Source of the DNA: Herpomyces periplanetae
Taxonomy: Eukaryota; Ascomycota; Laboulbeniomycetes; Herpomycetales; Herpomycetaceae
DNA: 64,000 nt
Assembly (NCBI GenBank): GCA_009733715.1
Contig: WMKJ01000019.1
Coordinates: forward strand, 62,001-126,000
Direction: 5' to 3'
Under the pieces are notes generated by a model. The model was not told the DNA's origin, ran no database searches, and was given only the letters and a program-made list of their open reading frames with translations. Shown here one piece after another: positions 19,961 through 30,418 of this stretch; the first letter of the stretch is position 1, and each line of letters starts with the position of its first letter. The position numbers and the translations under genes are program-made.

Positions 19961-21758
19961 ATGGCCGAGAGACGTACTAACTCTTCCCTATCGGATAACT
20001 CATTCATCGCTACCTCCAAGGAACGTTCACGATGGCCTCCTCTCACCCGTATGCTCATGTCTGGTGAGTATGATGCTGATCCTCCTCGTCGACTTTACTT
20101 GCGTGAACGTTTCAATATATGGATGATCAACGAAGGTGCTCGACGCTTCTTCATACTCGTCTTCATGGCATTACACATCATGGTCTTTGCTTTCGGTTTC
20201 ATGAATTATCGTCTCAAAGATACTCTGCTAGGTGCTAATAGTATCTTTGGTATAACTTACCCCATCGCTCGTTCTGCGGCTCTCACTCTTCACGTCGATG
20301 TCGCTCTCATCCTTTTCCCCGTTTGCCGTACTTTTATCTCTTACTTACGACAAACCCCCCTTAATGGTGTCATTCAGCTCGATAAGAATATCACCTTTCA
20401 CAAGCTAGTTGCCTGGTCAATTTTCTTCTTTTCCTGGCTTCACACCCTTGCTCACTGGAATAATTTTGCCCAGCTAGCCCGTAAAAAAGGTCTCGGCTTT
20501 AAAGGCTTCTTACTTGCTAACTTTGTCACCGGGCCCGGCTGGACCGGCTACATTATGCTGTTCTCCTTAACGGCTATGGTATTAACATCCATTGAGAAAC
20601 CTCGCCGTAGTAACTTTGAACGCTTTTGGTATACTCATCACTTGTTCATTGTCTTCTTCTTCTTCTGGTCAATCCACGGTGCTTTCTGCATGATTAAACC
20701 TGATGTATCTCCATTTTGCTCGGGAATTGGTGTGTTCTGGCAATATTGGATGTTCGGTGGATTTTTATACCTTGCTGAACGTATCGCTCGTGAAATTCGT
20801 GGAAAACAAAAAACTTTTGTCTACAAAGTTATCCAACATCCATGTCACGTCGTTGAAATTCAACTTCGCAAGGAAGTTTCCTCCGTTAAAGCTGGCCAGT
20901 ATATCTTCCTCTGTTGCCCTGAAGTTTCCTTGTGGCAATATCACCCTTTTACCTTAACTTCAGCCCCCGAAGAAGATTATATTTCCGTTCACGTTCGTTG
21001 TGTCGGTGATTTTACAAAGGCTTTAGCCAAAGCTCTTGGTTGTGATTTTGATAAAGCTACCGATAAGGGTCAATCTGTTTATAAGGATAGTCGAAGTAAC
21101 TCTGACGCTTCATCTCTCGTTAAAGTTTTACCTCGTATCTACGTTGACGGTCCCTTTGGTTCTGCTTCTGAAGACGTATTCAAATTTGAAGTTGCCGTAC
21201 TCGTTGGTGCTGGTATCGGTGTAACTCCCTTTGCGAGTATCCTTAAAAGTATATGGTATCGTATGAATTATCCTCGAAACAAGACTCGTTTGCGTAAAGT
21301 TTACTTTTTTTGGGTATGCCGAGATTTTCAAATGTTTGAATGGTTTAGAAGTTTGCTATTAGCAATCGAAAGACAAGATGTCGATGATCAAATCGAAATT
21401 CATACAGTAAGTTATCCCCGTTTCCTTCCTTTTTTTTTCCCTCATATCTTCCCTTACTTATATATTACCTTTTTGTCCTTAGTATCTTACGGCTCGAATC
21501 AAAATGGATGATGTTACAAATATCATGATCAATGAGTCCAATGCTGAACAAGATGCTATTACGGGATTACGCTCACCCACAAACTTCGGCAGGCCAAATT
21601 GGGATGCTATATTTAAATCTATTCGACGTATTCATGCCCCCGGAGAAGCTGGTGTATTCTTCTGTGGCCCTAAACCATTAGGTAGTACACTTCACATTAA
21701 GTGTAATATGTATTCCGAGCCTGGGTTCAGCTTTGTATGGGGCAAGGAAAATTTTTAG
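19961..21758 (+). CDS. NOXB: superoxide-generating NADPH oxidase, NoxB/Nox2 class
   Basis: Two exons, 19961-21406 and 21483-21758, give 573 residues. The enzyme passes electrons from NADPH through FAD and two hemes across the membrane to make superoxide; fungal NoxB works in polarised growth and sexual or infection structures with Rac and NoxR. The N-terminal extension GEYDADPPRRLYLRERFN and the following WMINEGARRFF are typical of NoxB rather than NoxA. Heme histidines are in FHKLVAWSIFFFSWLHTLAH and RFWYTHHLFIVFFFFWSIHG. The FAD motif is HPFTLTSAP, and the NADPH motifs are DGPFGSASED, VGAGIGVTPFASILKSIWY and FFCGPKPLG near the end. The chosen ATG is the first that gives the NoxB N-terminus; the frame is open further upstream through C/T-rich sequence judged untranslated. 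Confidence 0.94.
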
Positions 21759-22913
21759 TTTTTCACTACCCCTGTAATCCGCCTACATTTATTCATCTCG
21801 TTAAGCCTTCCATAATTACCTATCGAGTATCGTTCAACGTCCGTGTACGAGCCAACTCGTGTACACTGCTTTATTGAAAAGTTACCGTTATACTTTGATA
21901 TATTATTACATCTGCTAAATGTGATTTGATCCCTTCCCCACCATGATATTCGAATGACAGATATTGGGCTACGATAATCATGAACACTAACTTGTGTGTT
22001 TCCCCCAACATTTACGTATACATTTTGAACGTATGATGTTATAGCCGGCTTGTGTATGTGTGTGTATGCCTTTGCTGATGCTAGTGTTTGAGGGAGAAAA
22101 GGAGTTAAAGTGTACACTTTTTTGAATTCGAACATGCGAGTGTGTGTATTACAATTCGTTTATCTAACACTAGTGTCCCCGGTTTGCTAATTTTGAGGAC
22201 AGTCATATCATTTACTCACGAGACAATTATGTTATCGACTATAACTTTCTCTACATTATTCCACGATGCACTGTTCTCCCGTTCTATGGAACTCGATTAT
22301 CTCATCTCTCAAATACCTTTTTATACATGATGTATATACATCATTCCTTTTACTTCCGATAATACCGGTTTGTAACCAATTAATTATCTCATTTGTTTGA
22401 TATCATTATCCTCTACATGAACGTGTATCACGGAATCTCCAACTTTTGATCACGCCGATTTGTCCTGGCCCTTCTGCCATGTCACGTGCCCCCTCGTCCC
22501 ACTTCTAAGAACCCTCTTTCACACTTCTACATTATAATTATTTGATCATACACATGTCCCCTCATCTCATCTCATTCGCCCCACTCATCCGCTTGCTCGT
22601 ATTCCACTTTGCCTCTAAAAAACAAACTACTTTCTCCATTTCTCTTCCGGCCCAGACCCCTCATGCACACTCACGTGAACGGGATGACTAAGATGGTCTG
22701 ATGGTTTGGATTAAGTTGGGCAGCAGTTGGCCGAAAAAGTTTTTAAGTTGGAACGTTAAATTTTTGGCGTTTATCATCGTTGTGTTTGGTTTGGAATTTT
22801 GTACGAGTAGGTAGCAAAAGGGTCGTTGAATTTACGCTTCAAAGCAAACTTTGACAAAAGCAGGCTTGTTTAATCGATCATTCATCAATAATCATACCCA
22901 CGTTTTCACAATA
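21759..22913. other. gene-free interval, NOXB to SUMO
   Basis: About 1.15 kb between two + strand genes. A 126-codon minus-strand frame (21755-22135) has no family resemblance and biased composition. C/T-rich sequence with a CATCTCATCTCAT motif lies around 22440-22660. I see no RNA gene or repeat of note. Confidence 0.45.
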
Positions 22914-23336
22914 ATGGTAGCACCACCACCACCACCATCCCCACCAGCTGGCGGAGCACCGTTAAGTGAACCACCTCAGTCGGAACACTTGAATATTAAA
23001 GTTACGGATAAGAATAACGAACTATTTTTCAAGATCAAACGCACTACGATGCTGAAAAAGTTGATGGACGCGTTCTGTGATCGAAGTGGCAAAGCTCCCA
23101 GTAGTGTGCGCTTTTTATTCGACGGACGTCGTGTAAATCCTACGGATAATCCGGAGTCTGTGAGTGCCAGTTTATCATGAGCCCACCTGGTCGTATAACT
23201 TTGGACTGTAAACTAACAGGTTAACTTTACCTTCAATATTTGCATACGCATACAGCTTGAAATGCAAGACGGTGATACTCTGGAAGTGCATCAGGAGCAA
23301 ATTGGTGGGAAATCACCCACACTAAAGCGTGGGTGA
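22914..23336 (+). CDS. SMT3: small ubiquitin-like modifier (SUMO/Smt3) precursor
   Basis: Two exons, 22914-23159 and 23256-23336, encode 108 residues. SUMO is conjugated to lysines by the E1 Aos1-Uba2 and the E2 Ubc9. The flexible Pro-rich N-terminus (APPPPPSPPAGGAP) precedes the ubiquitin fold: LNIKVTDKNNELFFKIKRTT, then LMDAFCDRSGK, then VRFLFDGRRVNPTDNPESLE and MQDGDTLEVHQEQIGG. The splice falls exactly between PES and LEMQDG and restores the family sequence. The mature di-Gly is followed by an eight-residue propeptide, KSPTLKRG, for Ulp1-type proteases to remove. The propeptide and stop codon lie in a perfect 10-bp inverted repeat (23311-23338). Confidence 0.95.
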
Positions 23337-23338
23337 TT
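23311..23338 (+). other. perfect stem-loop spanning the SUMO propeptide and stop codon
   Basis: The ten-base arms AATCACCCAC (23311-23320) and GTGGGTGATT (23329-23338) are exact reverse complements around an eight-base loop ACTAAAGC. The stop codon TGA (23334-23336) is inside the right arm. The structure begins two bases after the last mature codon (GGT GGG). Confidence 0.85.
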
Positions 23339-24335
23339 ACCCACATCCTATTCCATTGTAATAACGTTCGATTAAACGTATACGCACTCGCACCCACTCT
23401 CACTCTCGCATGAACAAGCTTGATTTCCCGTCTGTCTCTTCCTCACATACTAGTGCCCCGCACGGATCCCCCATCCTCGTCCCTCTCCTGTCGTGCGCCG
23501 CGTGTACCCTTTTTGCTTAATGATTCTCCGATTTGTCTATCACCTGATCCTTCCCATCTTTACCATTCGCTTGCTCCTCCTCCACTATCATACCCATATC
23601 TCGCTCTCTATTTCTCATGGAATACTAATGTCAATGCCTTTTCATCATTTTTACCCCATCCCATCCCATCCTCCTCTTCACCTCTCCTTACCTTTGATTC
23701 CCTTCTCTCCATCACTGTATCTCATCCTCTTGTATACACGCCTGCCTTCTTGCCAAATTCCACCTTCTCCCTCCCGCCCGCCCGCTTAGTCATTTAATGA
23801 TTCGCACCTTCTTCGTATGTCAACGAACTTACTCGTTCTTTCTCTAAATCTTGTAAATATAGCCCTTCCGTATTAACCATCTTTCCTCTTAAATCTTCCT
23901 TGCATTCGTTACTTCCTTGCTTAATTTTCTCCCCCATTACCTAATCCGGAGTTAACTCGGTGTTCTCTGTGCCCGTCTTTTTCCCTACCTATGCGTGCAC
24001 GTGACAGTCGGCCTCTTCATCGGTTCACTTCAACAGTGTTTCGGGTAAATTTGAACTTTTGTACAGGCAGAGGGGAAATTTTCTTGCTATTTAACCTCAA
24101 TTTACCAAGTTTTATCAATCTAGATTTTATGTTTCTTACGAATTAATATTTTCATGATTTAACTCTAATTTTTAATTAATGTAATGATATTTTTAATTTC
24201 CCGTATCATTGTACCCAAAATTCTTATATCATTCCTAGTTGAACATTGAAAATTGGTTTTGTACGCGTTGACGCTTAATTTTACGAATATAAAGGGTTGG
24301 GTTAATGTACTTCGTTACGGTTATCTTCCTAATCA
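23337..24335. other. gene-free interval, SUMO to RPO41, with pyrimidine-rich leader
   Basis: About 1 kb between + strand genes. The part at 23440-23780 is very rich in C and T on the + strand and carries a 125-codon frame of Pro/Ser/Leu composition that I judge non-coding. The last 250 bp before RPO41 are AT-rich. Confidence 0.5.
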
Positions 24336-27300
24336 ATGCTGTACTCTTGTGTTCGGCAAGTCAACAATGCTTCACCACTAATTGAAAAGGTGTACTGCAG
24401 AGAGGTTAATCGGAAATGCCATATCATTCAACGCGTTGCGCGTTATGGTAGTGGCAACCAAGCTTGCTTATTTCACGAAGATATTGCTTATAACTCTCTC
24501 TCTAGCCCTAATCAGGCCCAATCATCCAATGATTCTAATGTTACAGCTTGCAAGATTGCCGATAGTAAAGATCATCGTCAAAATAGTACCCGCATTCTAC
24601 CTTCAACGGACAATACCCCCGCATCATTCCACCCGGCTAAACCTTTCCATACCTCCGTACAGCATACTAAAAATTTCATAGAATGGGATGGTATCCACGG
24701 ATCGCTAGACTGGGACTTTGCCCGTGATTTAACTAATCAATTTCGCTGCCTGCACGCTGCGTTGCGAGTGCAAGCGTTAGACCGTGCAGAAGACATTGTT
24801 GCACGTTTACGACAAGTGTGTCCAGTATGGTCAACTGAGCTTATCGAGGCCCATAACGCGTATATTCGTGCGTGCGTAGAAAAATTAGTCCGTGAACGTA
24901 GCGTTAACGGGTTACGCAAATTGCAATGCTGGTTTGAATTAGGAATGCGTGGAAAAGGCGTTCAAATTAATCACATAACTTTAGCACTAATGTGTCGTGC
25001 TACTATAGCAACGTTAAGCGGTGCAAAACGAGATCGGGCTTTGCGTAAATATTTAAATATTGCCGCAGAAAAGAGTCAAGTCCTAGCAGAGTTACTCAAA
25101 TGTGGTGAATTCTCATCTTACGAGTGGGCGGCTGTTAACGCTCTAATCCAAGAACACAGTATTGCCAAAGACTGTCCAGCTAACGTTACTCCTGTCCTAG
25201 AAAGTGACAATGATGATACCCATAAGCGTGACAATCCTGCTGATGAAGTTATTCCTATGTCTCAAAAGGGATTAGGCTTAATAACCTTACGCCAAAGTGT
25301 AGTTTCACTTAAATCTGTTGCGCAACATGATAAACCAGTTACCCAAGAATCTTTGCGTTATCGTCAACTACAGTTAGAAATGGACACTGTAGCCTCCGGT
25401 TTTTTACGGTGGCAAGACGAGCACAGTAAATTAGCAGAGATGGGCATTAATAGTCGCGTTAATAGTAAACCTGTGGAAAGGCTACTGTGGAAGTGGTACG
25501 GTGATTTATTACCACTTGTTAAAAGAGAGTTAGACAAAGCCCGAGAACGTATCAACTGCACCCGTTACGATGATGGGAAGCGGGATAAGTGTGATAATGA
25601 AGACTTTGCTACATTCTTGCTGCAACTCCCCGCGGAAAGAGTGTGTGCTGTCACCGTTTCATGCGTTATACACTCACTTATTATGAGAGGCATCGGGCAG
25701 GGTGTGAGCCTCGCAACATTAGCTTCAAAAGTCGGCAGCAGTGCTGCTGAGGAAGCTGAAGCATTGGCACGCTGCAGTGGTTTAACATCAGATCGTACGA
25801 AGGCTAATTTATTAATCGGACCCCGGTTAGTCTCAAATCAACAGCAAGAATGGCCAGGATCTATAATGACCATGGTTGGTGTACTATTAGTTAGCAGGTT
25901 AATTCAAGTAGCCAAAATAAACGTAGGCACCGTTAATATGGGAAAATGGGAACTGGCATTGGCTCATGAAAAACGATGGAAACGTGGTAAAGTAATGGGA
26001 ATGATCGTTGCTCATGATAAGTTGGTCGAATTGTTAACCAAAGAACCCGCACGCAGTTGGCTAGGTATGCGTTTACCCATGCTGGTAAAGCCAGTAGATT
26101 GGACAACATACAAAAACGGTGGTTACTTAGCACAGCCCACTTCACTAATCCGCAATAAAACGTGTGACGATTCCCAACAACTTTATGTTATGGCAGCGGC
26201 GCATCGCGGAGATTTGAAAGAATTAATGGATAGTCTTAATGTATTGGGAAGTACCGCATGGCGAATTAATCAACGAGTTCTCAAAGTAATGGTCAACGTA
26301 TGGAATTCAGGGAAAGGTATCGGTGGACTACCTCACATGCCCCCGAATCAAGATGAGTACGCGGTACAATTGGAGCCGGAACCTTCGCGTGGAGAGACTC
26401 CCAAGGAATGGGCCCAATGGCGTTACAAAAAGCGACAACTTGACAATGAACGAAAGGGTTTACATTCTAATCGTTGTTTTATAAACTTACAATTAGAAAT
26501 TGCAAAGGCCTACGCAAAAGAAACCTTTTACTTTCCCCATAGCATTGATTTTCGTGGCCGAGCCTATCCTATTCCGTCTGCATTTAACCATATGGGTGCT
26601 GATAATGCACGTGGGTTACTTGAGTTTAGTGAAGGGAAACCATTGGGCAATGAGGGCATGTTCTGGCTTAAGGTACACTTAGCCAATGTTTATGGATATG
26701 ATAAAGCTAGTCTCGAAGAACGAAGAGACTACACAGATAAACATATCGAGATGGTGCTAGATAGTGCACATAATCCTCTGGATGGTCAAAGATGGTGGTT
26801 AAAAGCGGAGAATCCATGGCAATGTTTAGCGGCCTGTATGGAGGTCAAGGATGCCCTTGAGTTAGGAGATCAAGCCAATGAATTTGTATCACATTTGCCC
26901 GTTCATCAGGATGGAACGTGTAATGGATTACAACATTACGCTGCATTGGGAGGAGATGAGTATGGTGCATCACAGGTTAACCTTGAACCGGGTGAGAGAC
27001 CGGCTGATGTGTATAGTGAAGTGGCCGACTTAGTTCGAAAAGAAGTTGAGAAAGATATTCGCCTAGGTAACGATGAAGGGGGTGGAAAGAGAGAATTATG
27101 TGAACGGATTACGAGAAAAGTAGTTAAACAAACGGTAATGACAAGCGTGTACGGTGTAACATACGTTGGAGCAAGAGAACAAGTGCGCAAGCAGTTGAAT
27201 GAGATTGTCAAGAATGAAAATATTGGGGAATGGAAGGAGGAACTTTCGGGATATGTTACCCGAAAGATATTCGAAGGACTGGAACGCATGTTTGGCGGGG

Positions 27301-28391
27301 CAAACCTAATTCAACGGTGGCTTGAAGAATGTGCTAAACGAATTACGCGATCAGTAACGCGGGATCAGATTAAACGAATTGCGGATATTGACGCAATCGT
27401 GAGCAAAGAAGCACCTGAAGGGCCGGCGGAAATTAACCTGAGCAAGAGTAAGGAGTTTCAGAGTTATGTTAAAATGACGAGTAAACGACTTAGCGACGGA
27501 TTTGTAAAGGGTCAGTTTCGCTCTAGTGTGATTTGGACGACACCGTTACGCTTACCCGTTGTACAACCGTATCGCAAAGCCGTGCCACGTAAACGATTAT
27601 TATCGATTGAAAGTTCATGGGGAGCTACGACGGGGACTAATCAAGGGAAGTCTGTATTTGGGGGACAAAAGAAGATCAGTTTCTTGGAAGGAATTTCAAT
27701 GACAGATCAAGTTTCAGGACGGAAGCATGTTCAAGCCTTTCCACCCAACTTTATACATTCATTAGACGCTACACATATGATGTTATCGGCGCTCAGGTGT
27801 AACAAAGCTGGGCTAACGTTTGCTTCGATTCACGATTCTTTCTGGACCCATGCATGCACTGTACCAGCCATGAATCGGGTATTGCGTGAAGAGTTTATTA
27901 AGATGCACGAAGAAAGTGTTATTGGGCGATTAGCCGAAGAGTTTAACTTAAGGTACGCGAGATCAATGTACTTGAGAAAAGTAGAACGGGACTCGCGTGC
28001 CGCTGAGATGATTGTTAAATGGCGACGGGAACGAAGAAGACAAATTCGCCAAATTACGACGGGTATGTCAAACCAGCGTAAAAAGTGTGGATTATTAGAT
28101 GAACTTTTACTGGAATTTAAGCGACAGGAGGGTTTGTATAGTGCTGATGAAAAAGTGAGGCAGAAAGCCCTTGAAATGGATACCCCTGCTGCAATATATG
28201 AAAGATTAGATGGGACATTACAGGGTCAAGATACTGATGATGGGGAAAGTTGTAAATTAACTGGAGAATCAAAAGTGGATTTATCATCGTCTCCACTTTA
28301 CATATGGATGCGAGTGACATTTCCTGATATTCCAAGGCGTGGCACATTTAACGTGCAACGACTCAAAGCCAGTCGGTACTTTTTTTCATGA
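24336..28391 (+). CDS. RPO41: mitochondrial DNA-directed RNA polymerase (T7-like)
   Basis: A single exon encodes 1351 residues, the usual fungal size. The enzyme transcribes the mitochondrial genome with factor Mtf1. A basic, Ser/Asn-rich N-terminus with few acidic residues fits a mitochondrial targeting signal. The T7-type polymerase fold fills the C-terminal half: FPHSIDFRGRAYPIPSAFNH, motif A PVHQDGTCNGLQHYAALGGD with the metal-binding Asp near residue 858, motif B RKVVKQTVMTSVYGVTYVGA (about 926-945; catalytic Lys and Tyr-Gly present) and motif C FASIHDSFW with the second Asp near 1166. Between B and C is an insert of roughly 200 residues with Lys/Glu-rich helices. Catalytic residues are intact. 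The C-terminal 120 residues after motif C are longer than I recall for yeast. Confidence 0.97.
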   Translation: MLYSCVRQVNNASPLIEKVYCREVNRKCHIIQRVARYGSGNQACLFHEDIAYNSLSSPNQAQSSNDSNVTACKIADSKDHRQNSTRILPSTDNTPASFHPAKPFHTSVQHTKNFIEWDGIHGSLDWDFARDLTNQFRCLHAALRVQALDRAEDIVARLRQVCPVWSTELIEAHNAYIRACVEKLVRERSVNGLRKLQCWFELGMRGKGVQINHITLALMCRATIATLSGAKRDRALRKYLNIAAEKSQVLAELLKCGEFSSYEWAAVNALIQEHSIAKDCPANVTPVLESDNDDTHKRDNPADEVIPMSQKGLGLITLRQSVVSLKSVAQHDKPVTQESLRYRQLQLEMDTVASGFLRWQDEHSKLAEMGINSRVNSKPVERLLWKWYGDLLPLVKRELDKARERINCTRYDDGKRDKCDNEDFATFLLQLPAERVCAVTVSCVIHSLIMRGIGQGVSLATLASKVGSSAAEEAEALARCSGLTSDRTKANLLIGPRLVSNQQQEWPGSIMTMVGVLLVSRLIQVAKINVGTVNMGKWELALAHEKRWKRGKVMGMIVAHDKLVELLTKEPARSWLGMRLPMLVKPVDWTTYKNGGYLAQPTSLIRNKTCDDSQQLYVMAAAHRGDLKELMDSLNVLGSTAWRINQRVLKVMVNVWNSGKGIGGLPHMPPNQDEYAVQLEPEPSRGETPKEWAQWRYKKRQLDNERKGLHSNRCFINLQLEIAKAYAKETFYFPHSIDFRGRAYPIPSAFNHMGADNARGLLEFSEGKPLGNEGMFWLKVHLANVYGYDKASLEERRDYTDKHIEMVLDSAHNPLDGQRWWLKAENPWQCLAACMEVKDALELGDQANEFVSHLPVHQDGTCNGLQHYAALGGDEYGASQVNLEPGERPADVYSEVADLVRKEVEKDIRLGNDEGGGKRELCERITRKVVKQTVMTSVYGVTYVGAREQVRKQLNEIVKNENIGEWKEELSGYVTRKIFEGLERMFGGANLIQRWLEECAKRITRSVTRDQIKRIADIDAIVSKEAPEGPAEINLSKSKEFQSYVKMTSKRLSDGFVKGQFRSSVIWTTPLRLPVVQPYRKAVPRKRLLSIESSWGATTGTNQGKSVFGGQKKISFLEGISMTDQVSGRKHVQAFPPNFIHSLDATHMMLSALRCNKAGLTFASIHDSFWTHACTVPAMNRVLREEFIKMHEESVIGRLAEEFNLRYARSMYLRKVERDSRAAEMIVKWRRERRRQIRQITTGMSNQRKKCGLLDELLLEFKRQEGLYSADEKVRQKALEMDTPAAIYERLDGTLQGQDTDDGESCKLTGESKVDLSSSPLYIWMRVTFPDIPRRGTFNVQRLKASRYFFS

Positions 28392-28562
28392 AAGTTATCA
28401 AATTGCACTGACGTGGTTAATGAATGATGAAGCTGGAGTTAAACCAGATATTCTTTTGTTTATTCACATTATAAAGCAAAGCAAAGCAAAAAAGTGACAA
28501 CATTATAGACTAACTTGCTGTGTAAAATACCGTATGGAAATTGGAGTATCCAGTTATCCAAC

Positions 28563-30028
28563 TTACTCGATTTGAGTACGGTTACTCAAAGCTTCGATCC
28601 AAAGTTGACTGGATTCACCTACGGTATACGAAAGAGTTATGTCTTCCATGGTCATAGGTGGTGTAGTGTTAACCATTGCCATTAATTTAAGCATGGTAAC
28701 CAGAGTATCGAGTCCGATTGCTTTGCCGAAGGCTTGAATATAACCTGGTTCAGCCGATATATGCACTGCGTGAATATGAAAGTGATAATACGTAGGATGA
28801 TCTGTACATCGCACATCATCAAACACGCCCAAATATGCGCACGGCAAAAAATTCAACGTTAACGCCATACACAAATTATCACGAAAATCATTTCCTGTTT
28901 GGGATATTTGCTGAGACGAGACGAGACGAAAACGGGTTCAGCCCTACAAAGAGGGTGAAGTGGACGGAGTCGTCCGAATTAGGAAGCTATTCCTCGCGCC
29001 ACTCCTGCCGTCCCCATCTCGTTCCTGAAGGTTAACGGGAGTGGGGGAATGGTAACTTACAGTGGATGAAGAGAGATATTTGTTCTTCTTTAACTTTATA
29101 TATATCATGACACTGTCTACGGAATGTTGCACCCATATTTTCGAGCCATGTGATGTGTTTGGGCTCAAGATCACGAACCGTCCAGATGTCTTCACGTTCT
29201 ACTAGTAGTAATAAATGAAGAGTCTCGATGGTTTTACCATCCCAAAGTCTACTAATTTTAGCCTGGGTTATACAAGCAGCTAGTAGAGGAATGGTAATTT
29301 AATGTTGTAGATAAAAGTTTACACGAGTTGGGGCGTGTATGATTGGGGGGAGTTTCGTCAAGGGAATATCACTTACTTATCGGGGATAATCAGGAAACCT
29401 TCTTCACCGTGCTCTCGGTATAAAATATTCTCTTTTTCGTTAAGTCCTTCAAAAATGTATTCTATCCAATTTAGTTGGCCGGTTGTTCGAACCTTTTCTA
29501 TAAAGGGGCGAACATTATATATGTACGTATCCTTGGTTTCTCGAACCCAGCGGTACGCTTGTCTGGAGTATTTACGAACATGATCTTCACTGCACGGATA
29601 AATTAAATCAACTTTAACATCGGGTATGAGAAAGTCAATTGTGTCACTATCACAAACACTTTGTGTAGTCTGAAGAGCGTTGGCCGTATACCAATGATAT
29701 TCCGAATTACTTCCCAGTTGTTTAACATTTTTCAAGCCCGTGGCAAACTCAACAATTCTCTGTTCTTCCACGTCTAACGCTAACCGAGTAACACTTAAAA
29801 TTGCAGGTTTGCCATCAATTTCACCCAATAAGCACACATAACGTTCATTGTCACCTGTAAAAAGTATACGTAGTGCGGTTAATAGTTTGAGTATCTTGCT
29901 ACATGTGTACCATGTTTACACACAGTATATTCCGTATACTCACCAGTATTCAGTATACTTTCAAACTTGAACCGTCCCAGTAAATCAGGACTACTGGTGA
30001 TTCTATCACCCAAACCGCTCTTCGACAT
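28563..30028 (-). CDS. DCS1: scavenger mRNA-decapping enzyme DcpS
   Basis: Four exons on the minus strand, 30028-29944, 29854-29377, 29251-29061 and 28801-28563, give 330 residues. DcpS hydrolyses the m7GpppN cap left after 3'-5' mRNA decay, acting as a HIT-family pyrophosphatase. The N-domain has GDNERYVCLLGEIDGKPAIL, built across intron 1. Intron 2 joins IIPD to NRLWDGKTIETLHLLLLVE. Intron 3 joins LFIHY to HPTYYHFHIHAVHISAEPGY, restoring the HIT triad HFHIHAV. Introns are 89, 125 and 259 nt; the last is the longest in the window. Reading frame, motifs and splice sites agree. It shares a 390-bp divergent promoter with GPI14. Confidence 0.92.
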
Positions 30029-30418
30029 ATTATCTTTACCAAATTATCAGATTTTTCCCTCAACTAAAGCAAAACTCATAATTAACCCTCCTAACCTCCA
30101 CATCACCTCCATCACATCTTAACCTCATCCCACTGGCGTGTGGACGGGCTGAATCACATGATTGGTGCACGTGAAACATGCGAGAATTTTGCATGTAAAT
30201 TCGACTGTAAACACATTTTCCCGACAAAAAAAACCATTTCGGGTTAAACGCGTTATCAAATTATTCAATTACTGCAATTTAACGTGGATAGTATTAAGCC
30301 TGTGGGCCTTAAATTTCGCTGATGACGATGATGGTGATGTACACTACATGTTAACTCATCAATTTTTTAGCGCGGCATACAGATTTGTTCACAGGTTTCC
30401 CTGTTAACTTAAAGCAGG
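30029..30418. promoter_or_regulatory. divergent promoter, DCS1 / GPI14
   Basis: 390 bp between divergent start codons. It contains CACATGATTGGTGCACGTG (around 30155-30173), with a CACGTG E-box and an inverted CCAAT (ATTGG), a plausible shared control block. Confidence 0.5.

Noticed and set aside
21755-22135. 126-codon minus-strand frame after NOXB
   Set aside because: No recognisable motif, and it abuts the NOXB stop; more likely 3' UTR sequence.
23311-23338. Hairpin as the end of an inserted mobile element
   Set aside because: No transposase, no second copy and no target duplication seen nearby; it is better described as a local inverted repeat.
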